A DNA stretch of 64,000 nt from Palsa-1248 sp963737835 (GCA_963737835.1 CAVTUH010000003.1:248001-312000), one strand, 5' to 3'. Counted from the stretch's first letter, positions 33,753 to 44,376 are shown. Numbers and translations are program-made. Notes: generated from the letters alone by a model not told the origin.

Positions 33753-35801
33753 ATGCGCCACGCAATGACCTGGTTTCTCAGAGGAGCACTCGTGGGTACC
33801 GCGATGACGGGTGTGGTCGCGCCCGCATCAAGCGGCCAGCAGCAAGGTCGCACCGAGCGCCCGGCGACCGCGAGCGAGGCATCCCCCCTCTCCGTCGAGC
33901 AGCTATTGTCGCTGAGCTCCGTCGTTGGCGGTGCCAACCAGCCCGTATGGTCCCCCGACGGATCGCAGATCGCCTTTCTCGGCGCCTTTGGAGGGCCGTC
34001 GGGGATTTGGGTTATGAGTCCAACTGGCGCGCCACCGCGCTTGATCGTCCGCAACATCCCGGTGAATGGCATGGGGTACGGACAGCAGCCCGCCTGGTCA
34101 CCCAAGGGCGATTACCTCGCCTACGTCTCGACCAAGGCAGGCGACGCCCCCGAGATCTGGCTATGGAACGCACGCACGGGCACGGACGTGCAGCTCACGC
34201 GGATGGGGGCGGGTCTGTATTCAATGAGCTGGTCACCCGACGGCACCCGCATCGCATTCTCCGACGGGCGGTACGGCAACCAGGACATTTATACGGTTAC
34301 CGTCCCAGGCGGCGAAGTGGTGCGACTCACCGGTGATCCGCGCTACGAAGATTTCCCGAGCTGGACTCCGGATGGCCGCACCATCGTGTATGACCGGTTG
34401 GACGAGCGGTGGGTCAGGCACGATGTGATGGCGGTGCCTGCGGATGGATCGGCACCACCCCGTCTCATCGTGAGCGAGCCCGAGTTGTTCGATTACGGCG
34501 GCGGTCGCGCGTTCGGCTTCGCGCCAGTCTCACCCGATGGGAAGCGCGTACTCTTCAAGTCCCAGCGATCGGGCTGGATCAACTACTGGACGGCCCCGCT
34601 GAGCGGAGGTGATCCGCGTCCAGTCGCGGCCGAGTCGGCCGAGCAGAGCGAGGGCGCGTGGTCACCCGACGGCTCCCGGATCGCATACGTATCGAACCGC
34701 GACGGAACGAAGGGACTCTACGTCGTCAGTGCCGGCAGCGGCACGCCGCGAGCTATCGTCTCGCCGGCCGACGGAGTAGTGTCCCGCATCGCATGGTCAC
34801 CAGACGGGACCCGCCTGAGCTACACACTCGGCTCCACGACGAGTCCCGCTGATCTCTACACCGTTGACGTCCAGAGCGGCCGCACGGTGCAACTCACGTT
34901 TGCGACGCCGCCTGGCTTCGAGCGCAGCCGTCTCGTCACGCCTCGCAAGATCAAATACCCGAGCGCCGACGGCTACACGATCTCGGCGTATCTCTACGAG
35001 CCGCGAGGCGTGAAAGCGGGCGAGCGGGTACCTGGCATCATATGGATCCACGGCGGGCCCACCGGTCAGTGGATCGACAGCTACCAGCCGCAGGTCCAGT
35101 ACTTCGCACAGCGCGGCTACGCCGTCTTGCTTCCGAATATCCGTGGGAGCTCGGGCTACGGTCGTGCATTCGAAGACGCCAACAACGGATGTTGGGGACA
35201 CTGCGATCTCAAGGACGTGTTGGCCGGCGTGGACTACCTCAAACAGCAACCGTACGTGAACCCGCAAGAGATGGGTATTCATGGAGTGAGCTATGGCGGC
35301 ATCATGACCATGACCGCGATCGCATTCGCGCCGAAGGTGTTCCAGGCCGCAATCGCGGAATCGGGATACGGCGACTGGGTGCGCTTCCACGAATTCAACA
35401 ATGAGATGGTCCACAATCAGCTACTGGCATTCGAGTTCGGCCCATTTCCGGAGAGCGCCGCGGTCTACCGCCGCAACTCGGCTATCTACAGCGCTGGCCA
35501 GGTCACGACACCGGTATTCATCATTCACGGCGAGGGCGCAACGTCGACCTGGCGCCAGGCCCAACTCCCGGTTCCGGCATCGCTGGACTTCGCGCGAGCG
35601 CTGGACGCACACTACAAGCTCTTTCGTTACAAGAGCTACCCGGGCGAGACCTACTACATCACGTCTCCCGAGAACGTACGCGTGAAGCTGGGCGACATGC
35701 TCGCGTTCTTTGATCAATATCTCAAAGACGGCCTCCGCTCTGCGCCATCGGCGGTGGTCACGCCAACGGTGTCGGCAGCCGCGGCAGGGTCGAGCCCCTG
35801 A
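33753..35801 (+). CDS. S9-family (prolyl oligopeptidase-like) peptidase, secreted
   Basis: N-terminal signal peptide, a seven-bladed TolB/WD40-like propeller (repeated PVWSPDGSQIAF, PAWSPKGDYLAY, MSWSPDGTRIAF, GAWSPDGSRIAY, IAWSPDGTRLSY) and an alpha/beta-hydrolase domain. The nucleophile is Ser513 in GVSYGGIMT, but the usual HGxxD Asp position reads HGEGAT (Ala596) and the usual GHG His position reads GETYY (Tyr634). Expected substrates are peptides, but activity may be altered. Start at 33753 has GAGAGG upstream; the frame continues further up without family-like sequence. Divergent from the CocE gene. Confidence 0.85.
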   Translation: MRHAMTWFLRGALVGTAMTGVVAPASSGQQQGRTERPATASEASPLSVEQLLSLSSVVGGANQPVWSPDGSQIAFLGAFGGPSGIWVMSPTGAPPRLIVRNIPVNGMGYGQQPAWSPKGDYLAYVSTKAGDAPEIWLWNARTGTDVQLTRMGAGLYSMSWSPDGTRIAFSDGRYGNQDIYTVTVPGGEVVRLTGDPRYEDFPSWTPDGRTIVYDRLDERWVRHDVMAVPADGSAPPRLIVSEPELFDYGGGRAFGFAPVSPDGKRVLFKSQRSGWINYWTAPLSGGDPRPVAAESAEQSEGAWSPDGSRIAYVSNRDGTKGLYVVSAGSGTPRAIVSPADGVVSRIAWSPDGTRLSYTLGSTTSPADLYTVDVQSGRTVQLTFATPPGFERSRLVTPRKIKYPSADGYTISAYLYEPRGVKAGERVPGIIWIHGGPTGQWIDSYQPQVQYFAQRGYAVLLPNIRGSSGYGRAFEDANNGCWGHCDLKDVLAGVDYLKQQPYVNPQEMGIHGVSYGGIMTMTAIAFAPKVFQAAIAESGYGDWVRFHEFNNEMVHNQLLAFEFGPFPESAAVYRRNSAIYSAGQVTTPVFIIHGEGATSTWRQAQLPVPASLDFARALDAHYKLFRYKSYPGETYYITSPENVRVKLGDMLAFFDQYLKDGLRSAPSAVVTPTVSAAAAGSSP

Positions 35802-35805
35802 TCGA

Positions 35806-38332
35806 CTATTCCGCGCGCAATGTCACGAGCGGATCCGCTTGGGTCGCACGCCTCGCTGGCAAGTAGCACGCGAGGGCCGCCGACGCAAGGACGAAGCTGG
35901 CGACGCATGCATACGTCACGGGATCGCCGGGCGCTATGCCGAACAGCATGCTCCGCAAGACTCGGGTCCCGGCCAGTGCGCCGAGAAACCCCAGCGCACA
36001 CCCGATAATCGCGAGCCGCATCCCTTGACGCAGCACGAGGCCTCGCACGTCAGCGCGTGCGGCGCCGAGGGCCAGGCGAATCCCCATCTCCACGGCTCCG
36101 CTGACTCACGGTCGCAGCCAGGGCGCCGTAGATGCCGACGATCGCAAGCAGCACAGTGATCGCCGCGAAGGTGACAAACAGAAGAGCACTGAAACGCGGT
36201 CGCGCGAGCGGCGCTGCGAGCAACTGACGCATGGAGCCACCCCCAGCAATCACCCAGGCCGGATTGACCTCCTGCAGGGCGCGCCGGATCTCAGGCACAA
36301 CGCCCTCAGGATCGGCGCGCGTTCGCACCGCCAGCGTCATTGGCATCGGCGCGTCGGTTTGTCGGACGGGGACGTAGAGGCTTGGCTCGAGCCTGGTCAA
36401 CTCATGATACCGCGTCTCGCCGACTACGCCGACCACGGTCAGCCAGTCGGTCGTGTCCTCCGGCGAGCCATTCTTGACCCGCTTGCCAATCGGATCCTGA
36501 CCGGGCCACAGATGTCGCACCAGGGCATCGCTGACGATCGCCACGGGCAAGGCGTGCTCGCGATCCTGCTCACCAAACGCCCGCCCCCGCAGCACCGGGA
36601 TCCCCATCGTGTGGAAGTACCCCGGACTGACCACCTCGAAGTTCACCAATGGGTTGCTCTTCTGTGCTTCCGCGCTTTGACCTTCGCCGGTGATCATCCC
36701 GAACCAACCACCCTGCGCGGAAAACGGAGGCTTGGGCATCATTGTCGCGGCGATCACTCCGGGACTCGCGCTCACCCTCGCGAGTGCGGCCTCTTGGAGC
36801 GCTACCCCTTCGCTGCGTTGAGCGACGAGCTGCGGCGGAATGCTCGTCTCGACCACAAGGAGCCTGTCGGGATTGAATCCCATGTTCACGCCTGTCAGCG
36901 CGATGAGACTGCGCGCGAGCAACCCTCCGGCGATTGCGACCAGAAACGCGAGCGATATCTGACCAACCACCAGACCGTGCCGCAGCCGCTGCGTCCGACG
37001 ACTCCCTCCGAGCGCGCCGCGACCCGCTCGCAGCGACACGCCCACATCATCCGCCACAGCGAGAATCGCCGGCGCCAATCCCGCGAGCAGCACCGCCAGT
37101 GCCGTCACCACGATCGCGAACACGAGGACCGCAGGATCGATTGCGATGACGTCGCGTCGCGGTAGCTCGGGCGGAGCGAGCGCAACGACCGCGCGGATGG
37201 TGGCCGCCGCGATCAGAATGCCCAAGGCCCCTCCGGCGACACCCAGGACCCCACTCTCGATCAGAAGCTGTCGCACCAAACGGTGCCGGCCAGCTCCGAG
37301 CGCGACTCGAATGGCAATCTCGTTCGCGCGAGCGGAGGCACGGATCAGCAGCAGGTTGGCCACATTGATACAGGCGATCAGCAGCAGAAGGCCGACGGCG
37401 GCGCACCCAGCCCAGAGCATCGATCGCATGTTGCCGATAACGAGCGCGGGCAACGATGTGACGACCGGCGTTCCACCGCGCTCCGAGGCACTGCGCGCGG
37501 AATCCGTCGCTCGCAGAAACGACTGGAAGTCGTCCCTCGCCCCCCGCAGGCTCGTCCCCGGGCGAAGGCGGCCAACCAGGTCGAATTGAATCGCCGGCGA
37601 CAGGGCGGAGATGTCCACCGTCCCGGGGAACCAGGGCAGCACGGCAAACCACGCCTGCGTGCGCTTCGGATACTCGAAGTCCCGGGGCAGGACCCCGACC
37701 ACGGTATAGCTTCGGCCGTTCCACTCCAGAGCGTGTCCGATGACCGACGCATCACCGCCGAACTGCCGCTGCCAGAAGGCGTAACCGATGACCATCACCG
37801 GCGCAGCGCCCGGCACGTCGTCCGAGGGGCGCAGGAGCCGTCCGCGCGCAGGCGAGAGTCCCAGCACAGAAAAGAAGTTCCCCGTAACCCAACTACCGTC
37901 GAGCGTGACAGGCCTGCCGGCGTCCAGCATCACGAGCTCGGACGCGCCCTGAAAGTTCACTCCAGCCACCGACTCGAACGCATGCGTCGCTTCGCGGAAC
38001 GCCGTCAGATCCCGATACTCGATCGGCCAGTGATCGACGCCACCGGTGGCCGCCTGCAGCCAGAGCACCGCGATGGCATCCTGGTCGCGAACCGGCAGCC
38101 TGCGAAACACGACCCCTCGCAGCGCGCTGAACATCGCGGTGCTTGCACCGATCCCCAAGGCGAGCGTCAGCACCGCAACGACCGTGAAGCCGGCGCTCCG
38201 CCACAGCGACCGAAAGCCGTACCGAGCATCCCGCAACCATGTATCGACTCGCAGATCGCCCCCGGTCAAAGTCCCTATTCCCGCAAAGGGTAATCGCCGA
38301 GCACGCTTCGTGACATCCGCTCGGCAAGCCAC
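35806..38332 (-). CDS. ADOP-type orphan ABC permease, frameshifted near the C-terminus
   Basis: MacB/FtsX-type duplicated permease, without an adjacent ATPase. The first helix reads VLTLALGIGASTAMFSALRG and the middle FtsX segment LLLIACINVANLLLIRASARANEIAIR. After TVSQRSR the frame ends in a short nonsense tail, and the expected EMGIRLALGAARADVRGL continues in the next frame to the normal end ARRATQADPLVTLRAE. The switch is at about 36092, where CGTGGAGATG reads like CGTGAGATG with one extra G. Probably an assembly error. The start is uncertain: ATG 38332 or a TTG at 38269 nearer the first conserved block. It ends 4 bp from the S9 gene. Confidence 0.85.
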
Positions 38333-38707
38333 GCCTGTCGTTGATCGCGACCAGTGGCTCGGATCCCTGTCATCCTGCCCAAGGTGCGGTGCCTATGTCG
38401 CGCCGCTGCTGGCGCCTCCGGCTCCTACGTAATGGAACGTGTGTGCGCCACGGAGTAGGACGTTCTCGCTCCAGCTTGCCCCCGAAGCCTCGCCGAGTTC
38501 TCCGAACGCTGGCGCACATAAGAGCACCGTCGAGGCGACGAGAGGCTTGCGCTCCGGCGACACCCGGATAGCGCGCTCGCTCGGCGCTAAAATTGCCGAG
38601 TGTGACTCGCGTTTCGACACTGATGGTGTTAGACAACAGGATTCGCGGAACACCTTGATACGCAACCGATCACTTTCCGGTTCGAACAGAAGGAATATCG
38701 CACCCGT
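38333..38707. other. intergenic region with a dyad at 38580
   Basis: No gene is evident. CTCGGC (38580-38585) and GCCGAG (38595-38600) form an inverted repeat across a TAAAAT box, which could be a -10 with an operator for the kinase gene that follows. The rest shows nothing I can name. Confidence 0.35.
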
Positions 38708-40309
38708 GTGGGCCGATCACGCAATCGCAATCCGGGTGTGGCGATGAGTGCTGTGGGAGACACGATCGCCGCGATGGCCGACCCACGGCTGGACGAGCGG
38801 TGGGGAGCGCTGAGGCAGACACGCGAATCGAACATCGCCCTGGTGGTGGACGACTCACCGGGCAACCGCTATGCGGTCGCGCACACACTGCGCTTGGCTG
38901 GGATGCAGGTGGTGGAAGGGATCACTGGCCACGACGCCCTACGCCTTGCTACGCACGAGCCAGACCTGATTGTGCTCGCCGTGAGTCTGCCAGACATGAG
39001 CGCCAACGACGTCGTGCGCACGTTGAAGCGCAGTCCCGCAACCGCGTCGATTCCCGTGGTGCACGTGGCCGCGACCTACACGCGAAACGTCGACAAAGCC
39101 GCGGGACTCGAGGCGGGCGCGGATGCGTTCCTGACGCATCCCATCGATCCGGTCATTTTTCTGGCGACGATGCGCGCGCTGCTTCGAGCGGCGCGCGCCG
39201 AAGCGCGCCTGCGAGACGTCGCCAATGAGTGGGTACTCACGTTCGACGGCATCGCCAATGCCGTCTTTCTGCTCGACGAGAGCGGCGGCGTCGTTCGGAG
39301 CAACCGCGCGGGCGCCGCCCTCGTGGGGCTCGAGCCAAGAGCTCTGGTCGGGCAGTCGCTGGCGGCCGCGATCGAGCAGCGGTTCGACGACGCCAGTCGA
39401 GACGCGATCACACGTGTCGTGGAACACGCGCCCGTGCAAGGACGTGAGGTGCAAGTGGGCGACCGGTGGTTCCTCGCAGCCGCTGATGACGTCCTCCTCG
39501 CGTCACACCAGCGACGCATCACCGTCGCGCTCACCGACATCCACGCGCGAAAGGCCGCTGAGCTCGAGCGCGAACAGCTCGTGTACGAAGCCGAGGTCGC
39601 GCGGCACATGGCCGAGCGGGTGAGTCGAGCCAAGACCGTGTTCCTCAGCGCCATCAGCCATGAACTGCGGACGCCGCTCAATGCGATCATGGGATACGCC
39701 GCCCTGCTTGCCGACGGGATGCGCGGACCCGTCACCCCGGAGCAGAAAACGGATCTCACGCGCGTGGACCGCGCCGCGCGGTACGTCACGCGCCTTGTCA
39801 ACGACCTCCTCGACCTGGCACGTCTGGAATCCGCGGATACTATCATCGGCTGTGAGATCGTCGATGTCGAGGAGTGTGTCGCGGCGGCCGCCGGGCTCGT
39901 GGCGGCGCAGGCAAACGCGAAGGGTCTCACCCTGACGGTCGCCGGCAGCGTGGACAGTTTCACCTGTACGGGCGACCGCGATCGCATTTTGCAGGTGCTG
40001 CTGAATCTCTTGTCGAACGCGATCAAATTCACCGCAGGCCCGGGGGAGATCTCGGTGTGCGGTGAGCGCAGCGAGGACAAGACCTCGATATCCGTCCGCG
40101 ACACCGGCCGGGGTATCGCGTCGGACCAGCACGACGCGATTTTCCGGCCCTTTGTACAAATGGGGTCGCGAACGCACGGCGCTGAGAAGGGGGTCGGGCT
40201 CGGCCTTGCCATCAGCCGCGAGCTCGCGCGCAAGATGGGTGGCGACCTGACTGTTCAGAGTGCGCTTGGAGTCGGCTCGACGTTCACGCTGACGCTCCCC
40301 TCGGGCTGA
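38708..40309 (+). CDS. receiver-PAS-histidine kinase protein with degenerate receiver
   Basis: 533-aa soluble sensor kinase. The N-terminal receiver (about 42-160) keeps the DD pair (48-49) but has Ala91 in LIVLAVSLPDM where the phospho-acceptor Asp is expected, and His144 in FLTHPID where Lys is expected. A PAS-like domain (about 170-285) follows, then HisKA with His318 in AISHELRTPLN, and an HATPase_c with LLNLLSNAIKF and GVGLGLAISREL. No transmembrane segment is visible. Starts at GTG 38708 with AAGGA upstream; ATG 38744 is possible. No response regulator gene is adjacent. Confidence 0.85.
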   Translation: MGRSRNRNPGVAMSAVGDTIAAMADPRLDERWGALRQTRESNIALVVDDSPGNRYAVAHTLRLAGMQVVEGITGHDALRLATHEPDLIVLAVSLPDMSANDVVRTLKRSPATASIPVVHVAATYTRNVDKAAGLEAGADAFLTHPIDPVIFLATMRALLRAARAEARLRDVANEWVLTFDGIANAVFLLDESGGVVRSNRAGAALVGLEPRALVGQSLAAAIEQRFDDASRDAITRVVEHAPVQGREVQVGDRWFLAAADDVLLASHQRRITVALTDIHARKAAELEREQLVYEAEVARHMAERVSRAKTVFLSAISHELRTPLNAIMGYAALLADGMRGPVTPEQKTDLTRVDRAARYVTRLVNDLLDLARLESADTIIGCEIVDVEECVAAAAGLVAAQANAKGLTLTVAGSVDSFTCTGDRDRILQVLLNLLSNAIKFTAGPGEISVCGERSEDKTSISVRDTGRGIASDQHDAIFRPFVQMGSRTHGAEKGVGLGLAISRELARKMGGDLTVQSALGVGSTFTLTLPSG

Positions 40310-40321
40310 TGTGAGCGGTGC

Positions 40322-41161
40322 TTACGCCGGGACTGCCCCCGGCAGCGCCACGCCCAGCTCCTTGGCCATCAACTCGAGGTCCAGCCCTTCTTTGCGGATG
40401 CGCAGGTCGAAGTACAGGACTGTCGCCACGACCGTAAAGAATGGATAAATGACGATCCTCGCGAGATTGTCCGCGACCACCGTCGCCTGCGGCCCCGCGT
40501 GGACCACTGAGATCAGCGACTGGAGAACGAGACCCACCACAAAGGCTGCCACCATGATGATGAGGCCCGTGAAGAAGAGCGTGCCCAGCACTCGCAGCAC
40601 TGACCCCTTGGCGAGAAAATGGCCGCGGCCCAAGGCCTCGAACGGATTCTTCCCCTCGACCATCACGATGTTGACGGCCGAGAAGAACCAGGCGATGCAG
40701 AACAAGCCAGGAATGAGGAAGAAGACCAAGCCAATGCCAATGAGGATGCCTTGTACCACTCCGGTAATGATGACAGCCCAGAAGCGACTGAGCGCGCGGG
40801 CCAGGGCGCCCGCGATCGTCACCTCGCGCCCCAGGTAGTTGTCCGACACGATCACGACCGTCGTGGCTGACGCAAGCCCTCCGAACACGAACGCGATCGC
40901 GGTGGACAGCATGGCCCACTGGAACAGGCCCGTCGCATACACGCTTGCCGGCGCGGCGGTCAACGCATTCGTCCCGAACGGATTGGTCGCGATGCCTGGT
41001 TGGATCCCCAACCGGGGAGCAATAAATTCGTTCGCAATGAAGAGCGGGACCGTGAACAGCGCGGTGGCCGTCACTAACTCGAGGTAGTTTTGGCGCAACA
41101 GGCTGGCGGCCGCATCAATGATTTCGGTCGTTGACCGGGGGCGCAGGGCGACAGGCGGCAC
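40322..41161 (-). CDS. multi-spanning membrane protein, unknown
   Basis: 279 aa with about six hydrophobic segments (for example LVTATALFTVPLFIANEF, MLSTAIAFVFGGLASATTVVIV, GILIGIGLVFFLIPGLFCIAWFF, VLGTLFFTGLIIMVAAFVVGLVL). The N-terminal TTEIIDAAASLLRQNYLELV resembles a group of bacterial membrane proteins similar to the membrane part of glycerophosphodiester phosphodiesterases. No catalytic residues can be named. It faces the kinase gene tail to tail, 12 bp apart. Confidence 0.6.
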   Translation of the reverse strand: MPPVALRPRSTTEIIDAAASLLRQNYLELVTATALFTVPLFIANEFIAPRLGIQPGIATNPFGTNALTAAPASVYATGLFQWAMLSTAIAFVFGGLASATTVVIVSDNYLGREVTIAGALARALSRFWAVIITGVVQGILIGIGLVFFLIPGLFCIAWFFSAVNIVMVEGKNPFEALGRGHFLAKGSVLRVLGTLFFTGLIIMVAAFVVGLVLQSLISVVHAGPQATVVADNLARIVIYPFFTVVATVLYFDLRIRKEGLDLELMAKELGVALPGAVPA

Positions 41162-41304
41162 GGAACACTCCAGGTAAAAGTGGCCTTCCGGGAGACGATC
41201 AGCGCGGCGCTAATGTACCCTCACCCGTCCTAATGCGCGATGCTGAGCTCGCTATCCCCCCGCAGCGCAGCCCGCCGGTCATTGGTGCTGGGCCACGCGC
41301 GAGT

Positions 41305-42570
41305 CTACGTCACCTCGAGCGCGACCGACGGAGCCAGGTGCTCGAATTCCACATGCTCGCCAGCAGCTTTGCCGATCGCCGGGAATAACCGCGCGGACAG
41401 AGGCTTATGCAGGCGACTCGCCATCGTGGCGACGTCCTCGAGCACTTTGGCGATGCGCGGGGCCGGAGTGTCGCCCGCGATCGGGACGGTGTCCAACCCT
41501 GTGCCACACACCGACGAATAGAGCAAGAGCTCGCGGATGCCGTAGCGGCCTTCGCTTGCTCGCGTCGCAAGCACCGGGTCCTCGAGCACGGGGAGCATGA
41601 GGCCGGAGTATCCACACGTCCGGACGCGCAGTGACTTGATCGCCGCCGTGACCGCGGCGCACGCTTGCAGCGTCGACGCGCCACCGAATGGCACTCCGGT
41701 CAGTGTCTCGATCGCCGAGCCAATGCTCGCATCCGTGCTTGGCGCGGGGGACGAGTCGATCCCGAGATACTCGAAGCCGGCCTCGCGAGCGACGGCGAGT
41801 GCCGCCGCCTCCAGGGGCGCATACAGGGTGGACATGGAGTCGCGAAGCCGCGACTCGCCGACCGTCGCGTCTCCAGCACCGTCGAACGCATCATGCACGA
41901 GAAGCGCCGCCTCGAGGCCAATCGAGAACGACGGTGGGCCGTCGTGATATCCACCCGGAAAGAACGGCGAGCCGGGCGGCATGTTGGCGATCGCGGTGAA
42001 CCGGAAATTCGCCGATCCCCCGGGGTTCGAGCGTGCGAGCGCAAGAATGACCTCGCTCGCGGTCTTCGCGCTCTGGCGACAGACGGGGAGATCCGGGGTC
42101 GCTATCATTGCGCTGAAGTTGATTCGCTGCGTGGTGCGCGTGAACTCCACCAACCAATCCACCAGGCTCGGATCGTACCGGTCGCCTTTGAGCACCGGAC
42201 CCACGCAGAGGCCGACTTTCTCCTGCGTCGCCACGCGGTCGATCGCCTGCAGATCCTCCAGCAATCGCGGGCGCGCTGCGGCTGGCGCGTCGGCGACGAA
42301 CGGCAATGTGGTAACGCGAACCCCCTCGACCTGGAAGCCGGCCGCCTCGATGCGGGTGCGGGCCGACCGGAGCATCGCAATTGCGCGATTGATGGGCTCC
42401 GGTGACGTGCCGTCGGTCGTGACGCCCGCAGTGATCGTGCGCACCTTGAACCGTGGTGGGGCGTCGTCGACAGACAACCCACGCAAGGCGCGGAGGAGCG
42501 ACGGACCCACGGGAAGGACCGCGGCCGCACCGAGGGCCGTGATGAACTCTCGCCTGCTGTGACTCGGCAT
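41305..42570 (-). CDS. DUF711 family protein with Tat signal
   Basis: Belongs to the DUF711 (UPF0210) family, whose function is unsettled. A twin-arginine signal SRREFITALGAAAVLP begins the protein, so it should be exported folded, unlike most members. Family blocks include KVRTITAGV, RTRIEAAGFQVEGVRVTTLPF, NFSAMIATPDLP, FFPGGYHDGPPSFSIGLEAA and SIGSAIETLTGVPFGGASTLQ. It is first in a minus-strand group with the phosphatase and the M20 enzyme, but gaps of about 100 bp make an operon uncertain. Confidence 0.75.
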   Translation of the reverse strand: MPSHSRREFITALGAAAVLPVGPSLLRALRGLSVDDAPPRFKVRTITAGVTTDGTSPEPINRAIAMLRSARTRIEAAGFQVEGVRVTTLPFVADAPAAARPRLLEDLQAIDRVATQEKVGLCVGPVLKGDRYDPSLVDWLVEFTRTTQRINFSAMIATPDLPVCRQSAKTASEVILALARSNPGGSANFRFTAIANMPPGSPFFPGGYHDGPPSFSIGLEAALLVHDAFDGAGDATVGESRLRDSMSTLYAPLEAAALAVAREAGFEYLGIDSSPAPSTDASIGSAIETLTGVPFGGASTLQACAAVTAAIKSLRVRTCGYSGLMLPVLEDPVLATRASEGRYGIRELLLYSSVCGTGLDTVPIAGDTPAPRIAKVLEDVATMASRLHKPLSARLFPAIGKAAGEHVEFEHLAPSVALEVT

Positions 42571-42668
42571 CGATTGCCCCCCTCTCGGTCCTCGATGATC
42601 GCGCGAGCTACGCTACGTTAAGCAGGCCGTCCGATCAAGGTTGCGCCTCAGCGATGGCAGGCACCCGG

Positions 42669-43088
42669 CTACCTCGCCCCCCGGGCGGCATAGTCGGCAA
42701 TCACGGTTCGCACCCGTCGATTCCACCCCGGGAACGCGCGTTCGAGCGCGAGGACCGGCCAGCCGAACGCGTCGGACACGCCGAGCGCGACACCGGGAGA
42801 CCGGCTGACCCCCGCGCCGCAGTGCACGACGATGCGGTCGACGTGCGGCCACCGCTCGACGAATCGCATGATCTCCCCTGCGTGCTCCGGGCCGAACAGT
42901 ACATCGCTGGGCCCCGGGTCGGCCACGATGTCGTTGAAGGCCAGTTGAAGAACGGCAACGAACGCGGGAGAGAGATCGGCGGGCGTTGCGGCAGGGTCAC
43001 CAATCGAAATGCAGGCCTCGACCTCGAGCGGCTCGTAGCGTTCGGCCTCAGCACGGGAGAGCACATGGAATCTGGTCGGGCGAGGCAC
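42669..43088 (-). CDS. dual-specificity-type protein phosphatase
   Basis: 139-aa protein with the cysteine phosphatase P-loop HCGAGVSRS (Cys90 to Arg96). It would act through a phosphocysteine intermediate. The sequence before the loop, VLFGPEHAGEIMRFVERWPHVDRIVV, fits the predicted phosphatase (COG5350-like) group. Substrate unknown. The start lies 6 bp after the end of the M20 gene, so the two are likely co-transcribed. Confidence 0.75.
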   Translation of the reverse strand: MPRPTRFHVLSRAEAERYEPLEVEACISIGDPAATPADLSPAFVAVLQLAFNDIVADPGPSDVLFGPEHAGEIMRFVERWPHVDRIVVHCGAGVSRSPGVALGVSDAFGWPVLALERAFPGWNRRVRTVIADYAARGAR

Positions 43089-43094
43089 CTGTCG

Positions 43095-44255
43095 TTACGA
43101 GGCGGTCAGGCGGCGCCGGAGCGCGTCATCGGTCGCCAGGTCAATGCAGGTCCATGCCATCGCGAGCGCGCCGTCCACGAGCGCCTTGTCGGCGTCCGGG
43201 GTGATGCAATGAGCGGCGAATTCCGGCTGGTGATTGACGGCCGGCAGCGAATTGATGCCGATCATCGGGTGGATCGAAGGGATGGCCAGCGACACGTTGC
43301 CCATGTCCGTCGATCCCGTCGGCCGGGTCTCCCACTCGCCGAGATTGGGGAACGGCCGCCCCAGCGCCTCCGAGTTCTGGCGATAGCGCATCGCCAGCGC
43401 CTCGTCGTGGTGCATTTCCGCGTACGGCTTGTCGCCGCCGGTGATGACTAGCTTCGCGCCCGTCGCCAGGCCGCCGGCTTCGAAGCAACGGTGTACCCTG
43501 GGGCGCAGCTCCTCGAGCTGGGCCAGCGTCTCCGAGCGGACGATGTACTTGGCGGATGTGTGCGCGGGGATGACGTTCGGCGCGGCGCCGCCGTTGGTGA
43601 CGATGCCGTGGATCCGGTCCGTTGCGCGAATGTGTTGGCGCAGCAGGCCCAGCGCCGTTTGGGCGACGGTCAGGGCGTCGGCTGCATTGATGCCGAGCTC
43701 CGGGAAGGCCGAGGCATGTGACTCCTTCCCGGTGTAGTGCACTTCGAACATCGACGCGGCGATGATCTTCGACCGGAGCATGTCGAACGGCGCCGGGTGC
43801 ACCATCATCGCCGCGTGAATGCCGTCGAACCCCCCGCGCTCCAACATCAGGATTTTCCCGCTGGCGTTCCCGACTTCCTCGGCTGGCGTGCCGATGACCG
43901 TGACCGTGAGGCCGACATCATCTGCGACCGTGGCCGCGGCCAGCGCCGCACCGACTGCCGAGGCGGCAATGACATTGTGCCCGCATGCGTGGCCGATCCC
44001 TGGCAGACAGTCGTACTCGGCGCAAATCCCGACGTGCAGCGGACCGGAGCCCACAGTCGCACGGAAGGCCGTCGGCAGGTCGCAGACGCCCTGCTCTACC
44101 TGAAAGCCCGCGTCGGACAGCGATTCGCACAGCCACGACGCCGCCTGCACTTCCTCGAATCCCATCTCGGGATGCGCGTGAATCCGGTGGCTGAGCGCCA
44201 CGAGTTGGTCCTGTCGGGATTCGAACCGGGCACGCGCTGCAGACTTCACATCCAT
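43095..44255 (-). CDS. M20 family metallo-amidohydrolase (peptidase M20D-like)
   Basis: Zinc-dependent amidohydrolase of the AbgB/aminobenzoyl-glutamate or N-acyl amino acid hydrolase type. Motifs: LSHRIHAHPEMGFEE at the N-terminus, GIGHACGHNVIAASAVG with metal ligands, TPAEEVGNASGK with the catalytic Glu, and the dimerisation-domain segment HYTGKESHASAFPELGINAADA (in parts). The C-terminus has TGSTDMGNVS. Start 44255 has GAGG nine bases upstream. Substrate unknown. Confidence 0.88.
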   Translation of the reverse strand: MDVKSAARARFESRQDQLVALSHRIHAHPEMGFEEVQAASWLCESLSDAGFQVEQGVCDLPTAFRATVGSGPLHVGICAEYDCLPGIGHACGHNVIAASAVGAALAAATVADDVGLTVTVIGTPAEEVGNASGKILMLERGGFDGIHAAMMVHPAPFDMLRSKIIAASMFEVHYTGKESHASAFPELGINAADALTVAQTALGLLRQHIRATDRIHGIVTNGGAAPNVIPAHTSAKYIVRSETLAQLEELRPRVHRCFEAGGLATGAKLVITGGDKPYAEMHHDEALAMRYRQNSEALGRPFPNLGEWETRPTGSTDMGNVSLAIPSIHPMIGINSLPAVNHQPEFAAHCITPDADKALVDGALAMAWTCIDLATDDALRRRLTAS

Positions 44256-44376
44256 GTCGTTGTACCTCGCGGCTGTCGCTGCCGACGCGACCGGCGACCT
44301 GGTCCGTCGCGCCTGTGCCATCCCCTATTGAGCCCGCGCTAAGATATCCCCGGGACAGGACGGCCGCGATTCGTTT

